From Defluviitaleaceae bacterium (GTDB lineage: Bacteria > Bacillota > Clostridia > Lachnospirales > WQUN01), in assembly GCA_009786925.1 (NCBI GenBank), contig WRGY01000119.1, positions 1-37,583 on the forward strand: DNA of 37,583 nucleotides, in the 5' to 3' direction. Numbering within the stretch: the first letter of the stretch is position 1; each line of letters opens with the position of its first letter. The position numbers and the translations under genes were made by a program. Below the pieces are notes generated by a model. That model did not search any database and was not told the DNA's origin. It saw nothing but the letters and a program-made list of their open reading frames with translations. Positions 24,217 to 32,893 of this stretch are shown here, in pieces.

Positions 24217-25183
24217 AAGCGAAAATAAACACCGTGAGTGTAATAGAAGAAAGTGTCATCGTGAGCATCAACGCCGATGCCCCTATATAAGTGTCCCCAC
24301 CCAGCTCGGCCTGCATAACATAAGCCCCTACAGCCATAGGCAATGCGTTTAGTATCATAATAATAGTCAAATCGCTACCGGTAAAGCCAAAAAGCAATGC
24401 AACCAAAACAGCAGCTACCGGCATAACAATAAGCTTGACCAGCACAGAAACAGCCACATATTTGAATTTGACATCAAAGCCATGGAAGGCAAGATTAGCA
24501 CCCACACATATCATGGCAAGCGGCATAACGATACCGGCCAGCGGATTGATGGTGTTTGTGACAAACACAGGGAGCTCAAAGTTTAGTGTATTCATTAGGA
24601 CGTTTGTAACAAGCCCTGCAACAACGCCGATTACTACGGGGTTTTTTGCTACAGATTTTAAAATCCCAAACAATAGCGCGACGGCACTGTTCGCCTTGGT
24701 ATCATGCACAGCAAACAAAACAGCCGCCGTAGCATACGAAAGAATCAGCAATACTGATACCATCAAAATACCCTTTGCATAGATGTCGGGATTCATCTCG
24801 GGGTGGTTGCCTACATAAAACATAAGCCAAAGCAGAGGCGGAGCAACAACAGAAAGGCTACTCCTATACGCAGTATTTACAAAAGAAGAAACAATCGTCT
24901 TGTCTTTTATAAATTTATATGCCAACAACCAAACAACCAAGAAGAAAAAAATAAGCCAAGCGGAGTTAAACGCTAAAAAGCGCAAATCCAAAACCTCAGA
25001 TAAGTTTGCTCTATGTATACTACGGAAAATAGTGGTAGGAATACCAAAGTAAAACACAACTTTATTACCCTGCGAAACAAATTTGTCCCCTATAAATCCT
25101 TTGTGTTTCAAAAGAATCCCCAACAAAGCCAGCAAAACAAACGGCATGGTGGTGTTAATACTTAACGACACATACTCCCACAT
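24191..25183 (-). CDS. AEC-family (auxin efflux carrier-like) permease
   Basis: A 330-residue membrane protein with about ten hydrophobic segments in two halves. In bacteria this family includes malate/malonate permeases and uncharacterised carriers. Recognisable parts are LLALLGILLKHKGFI, KVVFYFGIPTTIFRSI, the NPVVIGVVAGL segment that opens the second half, PLAMICVGANL and ALPMAVGAYVMQ. The start at 25183 (ATG after GGGGG) is preferred to an in-frame TTG 18 bp upstream. It is transcribed alone. The substrate is unknown. Confidence 0.85.
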   Translation of the reverse strand: MWEYVSLSINTTMPFVLLALLGILLKHKGFIGDKFVSQGNKVVFYFGIPTTIFRSIHRANLSEVLDLRFLAFNSAWLIFFFLVVWLLAYKFIKDKTIVSSFVNTAYRSSLSVVAPPLLWLMFYVGNHPEMNPDIYAKGILMVSVLLILSYATAAVLFAVHDTKANSAVALLFGILKSVAKNPVVIGVVAGLVTNVLMNTLNFELPVFVTNTINPLAGIVMPLAMICVGANLAFHGFDVKFKYVAVSVLVKLIVMPVAAVLVALLFGFTGSDLTIIMILNALPMAVGAYVMQAELGGDTYIGASALMLTMTLSSITLTVFIFAFRVVGILV

Positions 25184-25271
25184 AATAAGCCCCCAAAACA
25201 ACCATTTTTCCTCACGAGAGCATACGCCTTATCCATCCATGTGTCAAGATTTTTTTATCGGAGAGAGTGTC

Positions 25272-25300
25272 TTGACTCTATATATTCATATTATTATAAT
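25272..25300 (+). promoter_or_regulatory. Promoter of the Uma2 pseudogene
   Basis: TTGACT (25272-25277), 17-bp spacer, TATAAT (25295-25300): near-perfect and apparently still intact although the gene behind it is broken. Confidence 0.85.
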
Positions 25301-25335
25301 CAGGCTGTGCTGAATATTTAAAAAAGGATGATACC

Positions 25336-25897
25336 ATGCTTGCAGAAAAACTGGACTATTACACATATGCTGATTATTTAGAGTTTGATGAAGATGTGCG
25401 TTGCGAATTAATCGACGGAGTAATTTATAACATGGCATCAACGAGTTATTGCGCGTATATGGAAACGCTTTGACACTTTTTTGGAGGATAGGTGTTGCGA
25501 AGCATTTATAGCACCATTGGATGCGCGCTTAAATGCTGACAAAAGAGATGATACGGTTGTGCAGCCTGATATAATTATACTTTGTGACAAAAACAAGCTT
25601 GACCCAAAAGATAGGGGAATCATTGGCGCACCGGATATGGTGATAGAGGTGCTTTCACCATCGAGTGGTTATTTAGACCGTGTATTAAAGCATAAAAAAT
25701 ATGGCGAAGCCGGAGTAAAAGAATACTGGATTGTGGACCCTGATAAAAAAATAGTAGATGTTAATATTTTAGAAAACAGCAAATATTATGTAAGAAGCTA
25801 TGGCAATGACGATAAAATCCCTGTGCAAACATTACAGGGATTTTAAATAGATTTGGGTCAAATTTTTATTGATGATGGATTAGTTGATGAAGCTTAA
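25336..25897 (+). pseudogene. Uma2-family (PD-(D/E)XK-like) endonuclease, disrupted
   Basis: Uma2 proteins (about 185 residues, restriction-endonuclease-like fold) are multiplied in many bacteria; their role is unclear. The start ATG, after AAGGATGA, gives LDYYTYADYLEFDEDVR, then CELIDGVIYNMAS, as in the family, but the frame stops at 25473. From about 25442 the next frame carries on with VIARIWKRFDTFLED, FIAPLDARLN, QPDIIILCDKNK, PDMVIEVLSPSSG and KEYWIVDPDKK. The short P-x-x-x-HQ element between the two parts is missing, so a small deletion caused the shift. A second lesion, TAA at 25844-25846, precedes 16 more in-frame codons (IDLGQIFIDDG) that match the normal family end. Confidence 0.85.
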
Positions 25898-25901
25898 TGG
25901 C

Positions 25902-27671
25902 TTATTTTTCCGCATACCACTGTGCCTGCGCATTATACATTTCTGCATAATGGCCGTTTTTAGTCATTAGTTCATGATGTGTGCCATCCTCTATGAGTTG
26001 GCCTTTTTTTAATACAAGAATGCGGTCTACTACGGCAGTTATGCCAAGGCGATGTGAAATCAGGATTGTAGTCTTATCGTGAGTCAAATCGGCAAAATTT
26101 TTGTAAAGCTGCGCCTCCGCAATGGGGTCAAGAGCAGAGGTTGGCTCGTCGAGTATCATTATTTTTGCGTCTTTTTTGTATGCGGCTCGTGCCAAAGAAA
26201 TTTTTTGCCACTGTCCACCGGAGAGATTGTTCGCGCTGTTTGAGAACGCCCCCACTTCCTCGTCCAGACCGTTTTGACTGAGGTTTACCACGTCATTTAC
26301 ATTGATTTTTTCAAGCATTTTCATGATTTCTGCATCGGTGGCCTTGCGTGTCTTGTCAGATACCGTTATGTTTTCGCGCAGGGTGGCTTCGTATTGCGCA
26401 AAGTCTTGGAATACAACCGATACCGCGCTCCTTGTGATTTTTATTTTGCCGCGCTTTGGCTCATGCATTCCGCATAGCAGGCTTATCAGAGTACTTTTGC
26501 CGCTTCCGTTTTCACCTACTATGGCTATTTTTTCGCCATCTTTGATTTGAATGGTTATGTCTTTTAGGGCAAAATCTTCCGAGTCCGGATAGGAAAAATC
26601 CACACCCTCCAAAGTGATTTCCCCTGACGGCAGTTCTTCGGCATTAATGCTTGGCTCACGTTCCAGTTCTTCCAGATAAAAAAATTCTTTCATGTAAGGA
26701 ATATCCTGCGCCAGCACCATCACACCCACAAATGTGTTTGCCGTGACAGTCTGCAATTGCCCCGAAAGCGCGTAAACCAGTGTAAACGCACCGAGGCCGA
26801 TGACAGGATTTTGATAAATCTGCCACGCCGTTATCATCAAAATACCGATGTAAACAACACTGCGCAAAAAATCAGCAGATGTATTGTAGGCGACATGTTT
26901 TTTCATCAACTTATTTTTTTTGCTCAAATACTCGTCCACAATGGCGCGCCAACGAGCTTTGAGATAATCAAACAAACCTCCGTGACGGATTTCTTGTATT
27001 GCAGTAAACATCCATGTGCCGCCCGCAAGCAAGTTATAATAAAGAATTGCAAGACGGCTCTCTTCCATCCATTTTGAACGCACACGGAATGTCTCGTCCT
27101 GTTGCAAATACGATAAAATCGCGGCAGGCAGGCTCGTGACATACAGCACTACTACAATGACCCAACTAATCTCCCAGAGCGCAATCGAAGCCGCAACAAA
27201 TGTAACCATCAACTGCGATATAGAGACCACCCGCCCCATACTCTCCGCCATGGTATTGCCCGCATACTCCTCTGCGAAAGAAATTCTCTTTTGGAAATCA
27301 TCAAAGTTTTCGATATATTTGTATCTCACCTCACATTTGTGACGCAAAATCGTGCGACGGATATATGTCCGAGTTTTTTCTTCATCAATTTTTGATACAT
27401 ATTTAGAAATCGCGGTAATCAGCATCTGTGCCACATACAAACCTACAATCCCGCCAAAAACTGCAAAAGCCGCCGCGGCATTACCTTCTCCGCCTTCTCC
27501 GACAAATCCTGCTAAGAACTGCAACTCATCCGTCAAGTCTCGGAGCCGCATAGCCAACAATACAGGGAGTAATGCCGCAGGAAAACCCAACAAACTAATG
27601 AAAATAGAAAACGCGCCCTTTATTTTTATGCTCACTACCAACGCCTTGGCCAAAATCTTTAGCTTACTCAT
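25902..27671 (-). CDS. ABC exporter half-transporter (second of pair)
   Basis: A 589-residue fused membrane/ATPase half-transporter. Residues 1-320 hold about six membrane segments. The ATPase domain has Walker A GENGSGKS, Q-loop VFQDFAQYEA, signature NLSGGQWQKISLARA, Walker B IMILDEPTSALDP with its catalytic Glu, and the H-loop ISHRLG. An open frame extends to 27719, but the ATG at 27671 (MSKLKILAKALV) follows AGAGGGCGG and overlaps the partner gene by 8 bp. Both partners keep intact ATPase motifs. Substrate unknown; family members export peptides, lipids or drugs. Confidence 0.9.
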   Translation of the reverse strand: MSKLKILAKALVVSIKIKGAFSIFISLLGFPAALLPVLLAMRLRDLTDELQFLAGFVGEGGEGNAAAAFAVFGGIVGLYVAQMLITAISKYVSKIDEEKTRTYIRRTILRHKCEVRYKYIENFDDFQKRISFAEEYAGNTMAESMGRVVSISQLMVTFVAASIALWEISWVIVVVLYVTSLPAAILSYLQQDETFRVRSKWMEESRLAILYYNLLAGGTWMFTAIQEIRHGGLFDYLKARWRAIVDEYLSKKNKLMKKHVAYNTSADFLRSVVYIGILMITAWQIYQNPVIGLGAFTLVYALSGQLQTVTANTFVGVMVLAQDIPYMKEFFYLEELEREPSINAEELPSGEITLEGVDFSYPDSEDFALKDITIQIKDGEKIAIVGENGSGKSTLISLLCGMHEPKRGKIKITRSAVSVVFQDFAQYEATLRENITVSDKTRKATDAEIMKMLEKINVNDVVNLSQNGLDEEVGAFSNSANNLSGGQWQKISLARAAYKKDAKIMILDEPTSALDPIAEAQLYKNFADLTHDKTTILISHRLGITAVVDRILVLKKGQLIEDGTHHELMTKNGHYAEMYNAQAQWYAEK

Positions 27672-29484
27672 CTGCTTCACCGCCCTCTGATGACTGTTGA
27701 TACCACTGTGCCTGTTCATAGAAAAAATTAGCGTAGATTCCGTTTTTGTTCATCAGCTCTTCATGGGTGCCATCTTCTGCGAGTCGCCCTTCGTCCAAAA
27801 CGAGGATTCTGTCTGCCAAACGGGCAAAACCTACACGATGGCTTATCAAAATCGCCGTCGAGCCTTGAATTTTTTCGTGTATTGCTTGAAACTGCTTCAT
27901 TTCGGCGATGGGGTCGAGGGCGGCGGCAGGCTCATCAAATATTTGGACTTCTTTACTGCTCATATGTGCGCGTGATACTGCAAAACGTTGTTTTTCGCCA
28001 CCGGAGAGCCATACACCATCATGTTTTACATACTTTTCCAACCACTGCTCAAGCCCTTTTTCAAATCGTTCCACAATATGCGTCGCACCGCCTTTTTCTA
28101 AAGCCAGACGTATTTTTTCTTCATCGCCGAGATTTTTCAAATCCCCAAAGCCAACATTTTCGCGGATGCTGGCATGGAATATATGAAAATCCTGAAAAAA
28201 CATACCGACACGCTTCATTATCCCACCACGGGTTTTGTCATCATAAGGATTGCCATAGAAACGCAAATCACCCTTTGTCGGCTCAAACAGCCCAATGAGT
28301 AGCTTTACGAGTGTGCTTTTTCCGCTACCATTAAGCCCAACAAGTGCGATTGTTTCGCCTTTTTTTATTGAGAATGTAAGGTCATGCAATACTTCTTTTT
28401 CGTCATCATAAGAAAAGCACATATTTTTTGCATCAAAAACTATGTTTTCGTCAGTAGGAACAAAACCTTCTTCCCAGTCTTTTACATTATCGGGGATAGA
28501 CTGTATAAACTTTCGCTGGATTGTGAGAAAATATATTGCGTCATCTATGGCGACAAAACAATCTGACAGTGTCTGCGTCATCCGATTAAGATTAAGCCCA
28601 AGTACGTATAGCATAATAAAAACATCCACAGTCATATAGCCGTTTGCTACTTGTAAAATACTGTATCCAATCATCCCGATGATAAATACATAAAATCCAA
28701 TACTAAGTGCAAAACTAAACCACGCCTTATCTTTTGCACGTTTTATATGGAGTTTTTCTACAACAGAATATGCCTTTTCCCAACGCAAAAGCACTTCGTC
28801 TTTTAGTCCGTACACTCTCATTTCTTTTGCGACCCCCTGAGACATCGACGAGTCTTGATAATGCTTTTGCAAACGACTGATTTTGTTATATTCCTTCGAG
28901 TCCCAAAAAAATTTATCGGCAAAGGCAAGCGTCAAAACCAAAATCGCAATGATGTAAAGCAATGATACAAAAAAAATAACGCCTGATACCTGCAATGCCA
29001 CCACTAAAAGTGCCGCCGCACCCGCAAGCTGTGACACAAACATCAAACCCTCCGACATTACATTGGAAAGTCCCTGCCGCCACATAGTCGAATAGAGTTC
29101 ATCCTGGAATTTACTGTTCATACGAGCTTTTAGGCTTATGTTTTCATAACAATCCATCTGATGCTCAAACATGCCGTAGTAGTAACTGTCGTGCATCAGC
29201 ATGTTTAGCATATCGCGGTTAAGCCGATTGGAAAGCCCAACAAGCGTAAGTACAATGCCGAGTGCCAAGATTGCAAAGCGCACATCGGCAAACTCCCCCA
29301 CCCCTGTGGTGATATATGCAGAAAGTACCGCCACTGCCTCGCGGTTAAAATAAAGTGCAACGGCAGGCAAAACAGAAATGACAACACTAATAACCCCGGG
29401 TACAAAAAATATTTTTGCGTTTATCCTAAGGGCGAGCTTTACCGCCCAGACCATTGTGTCGTATTTTTCTTTAAATTTATTCAT
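27664..29484 (-). CDS. ABC exporter half-transporter (first of pair)
   Basis: A 606-residue half-transporter of the same build: membrane domain to about residue 330, then Walker A GLNGSGKST, Q-loop FFQDFHIFHAS, signature WLSGGEKQRFAVSRA, Walker B VQIFDEPAAALDP, H-loop ISHRVG. With the next gene it should form a heterodimer. Its ATG overlaps the stop of the LytTR regulator gene (ATGA). The C-terminal tail (QAQWYQQSSEGGEADE) shares AQAQWY with its partner's end, indicating an old duplication. Confidence 0.9.
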   Translation of the reverse strand: MNKFKEKYDTMVWAVKLALRINAKIFFVPGVISVVISVLPAVALYFNREAVAVLSAYITTGVGEFADVRFAILALGIVLTLVGLSNRLNRDMLNMLMHDSYYYGMFEHQMDCYENISLKARMNSKFQDELYSTMWRQGLSNVMSEGLMFVSQLAGAAALLVVALQVSGVIFFVSLLYIIAILVLTLAFADKFFWDSKEYNKISRLQKHYQDSSMSQGVAKEMRVYGLKDEVLLRWEKAYSVVEKLHIKRAKDKAWFSFALSIGFYVFIIGMIGYSILQVANGYMTVDVFIMLYVLGLNLNRMTQTLSDCFVAIDDAIYFLTIQRKFIQSIPDNVKDWEEGFVPTDENIVFDAKNMCFSYDDEKEVLHDLTFSIKKGETIALVGLNGSGKSTLVKLLIGLFEPTKGDLRFYGNPYDDKTRGGIMKRVGMFFQDFHIFHASIRENVGFGDLKNLGDEEKIRLALEKGGATHIVERFEKGLEQWLEKYVKHDGVWLSGGEKQRFAVSRAHMSSKEVQIFDEPAAALDPIAEMKQFQAIHEKIQGSTAILISHRVGFARLADRILVLDEGRLAEDGTHEELMNKNGIYANFFYEQAQWYQQSSEGGEADE

Positions 29485-30188
29485 CGTCTCGCCTCATTTT
29501 CGTATAGTGATTTTAGCCTGTTTACCACTTCCCGCTTACGCTGTCGGCTTACAGGGATTTTTTCGCCTGTGACGAGCAAAAGCTCATTTTTTTCTAGTTT
29601 TTCAAAAAAAAGCAAATTTACGATAAAGCCCGTATGGCATCGCACAAAATAAGGCTCGTACAATAACTCAACGTGGGTTTTCATGGTTTTGTAGCTTATA
29701 CAGTCACTCTCTGCATGTATTTTTGTGTTGCGTCCGTCTGTCTCTATATAGCGGATAGTTTTTGTATAAATTTTGTATACGCCGTCGTCATTGCTTTCTA
29801 TTATAAATCTGTTTTGTCCACGCCTAGCCCTCGCCACCTCTGCTTCTTTCAAAAAACGTGTGTATTTCAGTGGCTTTAGCAGATAGTTGTCAGCACGTAC
29901 ATCATAGGCCTCCAGCACATGGTTTAACATCGTAGTGAGAAATATTATGCCCACATACTCGTCCACTTCACGGATTTTGCGTGCAATTTCTATACCGCTT
30001 ATACGCGCAAATGGGATTTCTAAAAAAATTAAATCCATCTCCAACGGATAATGGCGCAGGAGCTTTTCGCCGCTGTCATAGGACAAAACTGTCACAGTGA
30101 GGCCTGTCTCTTCTTTATACCGTTTTATAAAATCACTTAGCAGTGTACGGACGGCAATGTCACCGTCGCAGATTCCTATGATAAGCAC
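29481..30188 (-). CDS. LytTR-family response regulator with Glu at the phospho-acceptor site
   Basis: A 235-residue regulator with a receiver domain (1-120) and a LytTR DNA-binding domain (about 130-232: IIESNDDGVYKIYTKTIRYIETDGR, KTHVELLYEPYFVRCHTGFIVN, GEKIPVSRQRKREV). In the receiver the acidic pocket is CDGD, the switch Thr is in IIFLTT, and the Lys in YLLKPL is present. The phospho-acceptor is DLIFLEIP, Glu57 instead of Asp, so it probably cannot be phosphorylated and may be locked active. The start is a GTG, 8 nt after AGGAGGG. No histidine kinase gene is nearby. It leads the ABC exporter operon and probably controls it. Confidence 0.92.
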   Translation of the reverse strand: MLIIGICDGDIAVRTLLSDFIKRYKEETGLTVTVLSYDSGEKLLRHYPLEMDLIFLEIPFARISGIEIARKIREVDEYVGIIFLTTMLNHVLEAYDVRADNYLLKPLKYTRFLKEAEVARARRGQNRFIIESNDDGVYKIYTKTIRYIETDGRNTKIHAESDCISYKTMKTHVELLYEPYFVRCHTGFIVNLLFFEKLEKNELLLVTGEKIPVSRQRKREVVNRLKSLYENEARR

Positions 30189-30226
30189 GAGACAACCCTC
30201 CTCAAAACTAAATCTAGGCGACCACT

Positions 30227-30254
30227 ATTATATCTGATACAATAAAAAAACCAA
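30227..30254 (-). promoter_or_regulatory. Candidate promoter of the LytTR-ABC operon
   Basis: Minus strand: TTGGTT (30254-30249), 16-bp spacer, TATAAT (30232-30227), about 38 bp before the GTG start. I did not find a clear pair of LytTR direct repeats in the short upstream region. Confidence 0.5.
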
Positions 30255-30328
30255 TGCGGTCAGCATGGTTGGTATGTAAAAATGCGTAATCGGAATTTTA
30301 TTATTAGAACATGGGGAGATAGATAATT

Positions 30329-31036
30329 ATGAGAAAATTATTTTTTATATCGTTATTATTTTTTGCGGTGTTTACTATTACAACGGCCTACAGTGCAGAA
30401 AAGCCATACGTCAAAATGGTAGCACTCACATTCGACGATGGCCCTTCCGTTCACACGGATACTATTCTTGACATCTTGGAAGAACATGATGCGCGAGCGA
30501 CATTTTTTGTGCTGGGCAACAGAATCTCTTCACACCGCGAAACAGTGCAACGAGCAGTCACTCTTGGCAACGAAATAGCTAACCACACCAATTCTCATCT
30601 CCGCCTCACGGCACAGACAGACAGCCAAGTAATCCACGAAATAAAATCCGCAAGTGCGGCAATAAGAGAAGTCGCAGGGGATTCTCCACGGATATACCGC
30701 CCACCGTTTGGCGCGACAGACGAAAGAATCATAAGTATTTCAAAAGAACTGGGCTACGGCATAGTTAAATGGACACTCGACCCCTTGGACTGGCGCGACC
30801 GCAACCCCGACATAATATATGAAAGAATCATGAGCCAAGTCGAGGATGGCTCGGTCATCGTACTCCACGACATACACCGTACAACGGCACAAGCGATGGA
30901 ACGAGTGATTCCAAGCCTCATAGAGAAAGGGTTTAAACTTGTGACGGTATCAGAACTGCTGGATTATAGATATGGCGCACCGGAAGCAGGAAATATCTTT
31001 GGCTCATACTGTGCGTGGAGGGTGTGGGATAATTAA
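30329..31036 (+). CDS. Secreted polysaccharide deacetylase (NodB family)
   Basis: A 235-residue exported carbohydrate esterase of the PdaA/NodB type, acting on peptidoglycan or another wall polysaccharide. It has a signal peptide (about 1-22, MRKLFFISLLFFAVF then TTAYSA). The catalytic motifs are TFDDGP (34-39), NHTNSH (metal ligands His86 and His90), RPPFG (124-128) and LHD (179-181). RBS GGGGAGAT. It is divergent from the LytTR operon, so one 140-bp region holds both control regions. Its stop overlaps the convergent DUF368 gene by 4 bp. Confidence 0.93.
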   Translation: MRKLFFISLLFFAVFTITTAYSAEKPYVKMVALTFDDGPSVHTDTILDILEEHDARATFFVLGNRISSHRETVQRAVTLGNEIANHTNSHLRLTAQTDSQVIHEIKSASAAIREVAGDSPRIYRPPFGATDERIISISKELGYGIVKWTLDPLDWRDRNPDIIYERIMSQVEDGSVIVLHDIHRTTAQAMERVIPSLIEKGFKLVTVSELLDYRYGAPEAGNIFGSYCAWRVWDN

Positions 31037-31926
31037 GTATCTTTTTTCCCAAAAACAAAGGACACAACTATACCCAAGACAAACATAACTACTGTAAATA
31101 CAACCAGTATACCGGTGATTTCGTCATGGCTTTGATAGGTATCGGGACTATTAAAAATCATAAAAATTGTACCAAACACCAATCCCATAATCGCAAAATA
31201 TGTCGCGCTGTGATGTTTTTCCAGACACCATGCTATGAGCTTTGAGCCGAGCAAAACACCTGCGACGATACCTATACCTATGGGTGCAACCACAAGCACT
31301 ATTTCGAAAAGCAACCCAAAATCTGATGGCGACATCAGATATTCTCGGATATTGTCAATAGTGCGCATAGCAAGCGGATATATCCCAAAAAGCATAAGCA
31401 CCATCGCGCCGCTTATCCCGGGTACCACCATAGCTGCCGCCGCAAAAGCCCCACCAACAAACAAATATACCGCCGTCCCTGCATTAAATGCGACACCTTC
31501 GGCAGGTGTCGCTGTTTCTGACCCCGGCACAAAAATTGTTAACAAAATAACAAATGCCGCGGCAAAAACGGCGATTACATAATATTTTTTGGCTCCCTCA
31601 TAGGGAGCCTTTGATAATGCTTGCCTATGGATAAAAGGCAAGCTGCCTGCCATTAATCCGGCCATAAACCCGCCTGTTTGCAAAGAAAAATGCAACAACA
31701 AGAAATTAACAGCCCCTCCTGCCACTATGATTCCCATGACCATTCCTACACCAAAAGGAATCAAAAATTTTAATGATTCCTTCATATTTGAAAACAATTC
31801 ATTAATAGAAGAAATTAATCTGTCGTACACACGAAATATCACCGCAAGCGTGGCACCGCTGACCCCCGGCATAACATTTGCGCCACCTGCGACCATCCCT
31901 TTTAGTATCAATGCCAAGTACTTCAT
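31033..31926 (-). CDS. DUF368 polyprenyl-phosphate transporter
   Basis: A 297-residue membrane protein with two repeated halves, each entered by a re-entrant motif: NVMPGVSGATLAVIF (about 17-31) and MVVPGISGAMVLMLFGIYP (about 165-183). DUF368 proteins were shown, with DedA proteins, to return undecaprenyl phosphate across the membrane. That would serve the wall genes around it. The loop after the third segment carries two perfect DNA hairpins (31490-31512 and 31591-31609). RBS GGGGATG. Single gene. Confidence 0.93.
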   Translation of the reverse strand: MKYLALILKGMVAGGANVMPGVSGATLAVIFRVYDRLISSINELFSNMKESLKFLIPFGVGMVMGIIVAGGAVNFLLLHFSLQTGGFMAGLMAGSLPFIHRQALSKAPYEGAKKYYVIAVFAAAFVILLTIFVPGSETATPAEGVAFNAGTAVYLFVGGAFAAAAMVVPGISGAMVLMLFGIYPLAMRTIDNIREYLMSPSDFGLLFEIVLVVAPIGIGIVAGVLLGSKLIAWCLEKHHSATYFAIMGLVFGTIFMIFNSPDTYQSHDEITGILVVFTVVMFVLGIVVSFVFGKKDT

Positions 31927-31989
31927 GTTAACATCCCCAATGCTATTAATGTTTTTTTAAAAAATTTCGACAAATTTCCACAAAAAATG

Positions 31990-32018
31990 TTGACATGCAT
32001 TTAACATGCTGTTAATAT
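31990..32018 (+). promoter_or_regulatory. Promoter of the NlpC/P60 gene
   Basis: TTGACA (31990-31995), 17-bp spacer, TAATAT (32013-32018), 33 bp before the start. The spacer contains ACATGCATTTAACATGC, a short direct repeat that could be an operator. Confidence 0.75.
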
Positions 32019-32050
32019 TTGCGTAACATTTACGAAATGGATGTGGATTT

Positions 32051-32893
32051 ATGCGTCGTGCAACAATTTTAAGCTTCCTATTTACTATATTAATGGCAAC
32101 CTCGGCTTATGCAGGTACATATGCCGTAGTCACCGGCTCGCGTGTAAACGTACGCTCTTGTGCCGATATAAATGCGGACAACCGCCTTTTTCAGATAGAC
32201 AGAGGCTCTTTTATAGAAATCCATGGTGTCAGCGGCGATTTTTTACAAGCCACAATAATGGGAACAAGTGATGTGTATATCGCACGCGAGTTTGTGGAGT
32301 TCCGCCAAACCGTAGGCACTGTAGAAGCACCATTCACATGGGTGTATAACCTGCCCGCAGAAGCAGGTGGCACAGCATTTGCTATGCTGTCCGAAGGCGA
32401 TACTGTTACCGTTACATCCGCCTACTCTCGCTGGTATGGCATGGAGCTTAATAACAGTACCGTTTTTGTACAACAATCAAATGTATCCATCCCTGACTTT
32501 GTACAGCTCCCGACAGCACGCCTCGGCAACACCCTTGGAGACCTAATCGTAGAAACTGCGATGAACTACCTTGGCACAAGATATTTGTGGGGTGGGACAA
32601 CCCCAAACGGCTTCGACTGCTCGGGCTTTATGGTCTATCTCTTTAGCCCTCATGGAATAAGCCTTAACCGCACCTCACGCGATATGGCACGCAATGGCGT
32701 AGAAGTAAGCCGCAGTGAACTGGAACCCGGCGACCTTCTTTTCTTTGGCGGTAGTAGAATAAACCACGTAGGGCTTTACATCGGCGACGGCCAGTTTATC
32801 CACTCTTCTTCTGACCGTTGGGGCGTAATAATAAGCAATCTGAGTGCGCATTATAACGAGAGAACATTTACTACGGCAAGGAGAGTCGTTTAA
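32051..32893 (+). CDS. Secreted SH3-domain NlpC/P60 peptidoglycan endopeptidase
   Basis: A 280-residue wall hydrolase cutting peptide stems. Signal peptide 1-21 (cleavage after AYA), SH3b domain with GSRVNVRSCADINADN (about 29-85), a second SH3-like segment (about 90-145), then NlpC/P60 (165-280). The catalytic Cys190 is in GFDCSG, His239 in INHVGLYIGD, and His251 in FIHSSS. The order is that of gamma-D-glutamyl-diamino acid endopeptidases. It has its own promoter. Its terminator is encoded inside the convergent asnA end. Confidence 0.95.
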   Translation: MRRATILSFLFTILMATSAYAGTYAVVTGSRVNVRSCADINADNRLFQIDRGSFIEIHGVSGDFLQATIMGTSDVYIAREFVEFRQTVGTVEAPFTWVYNLPAEAGGTAFAMLSEGDTVTVTSAYSRWYGMELNNSTVFVQQSNVSIPDFVQLPTARLGNTLGDLIVETAMNYLGTRYLWGGTTPNGFDCSGFMVYLFSPHGISLNRTSRDMARNGVEVSRSELEPGDLLFFGGSRINHVGLYIGDGQFIHSSSDRWGVIISNLSAHYNERTFTTARRVV

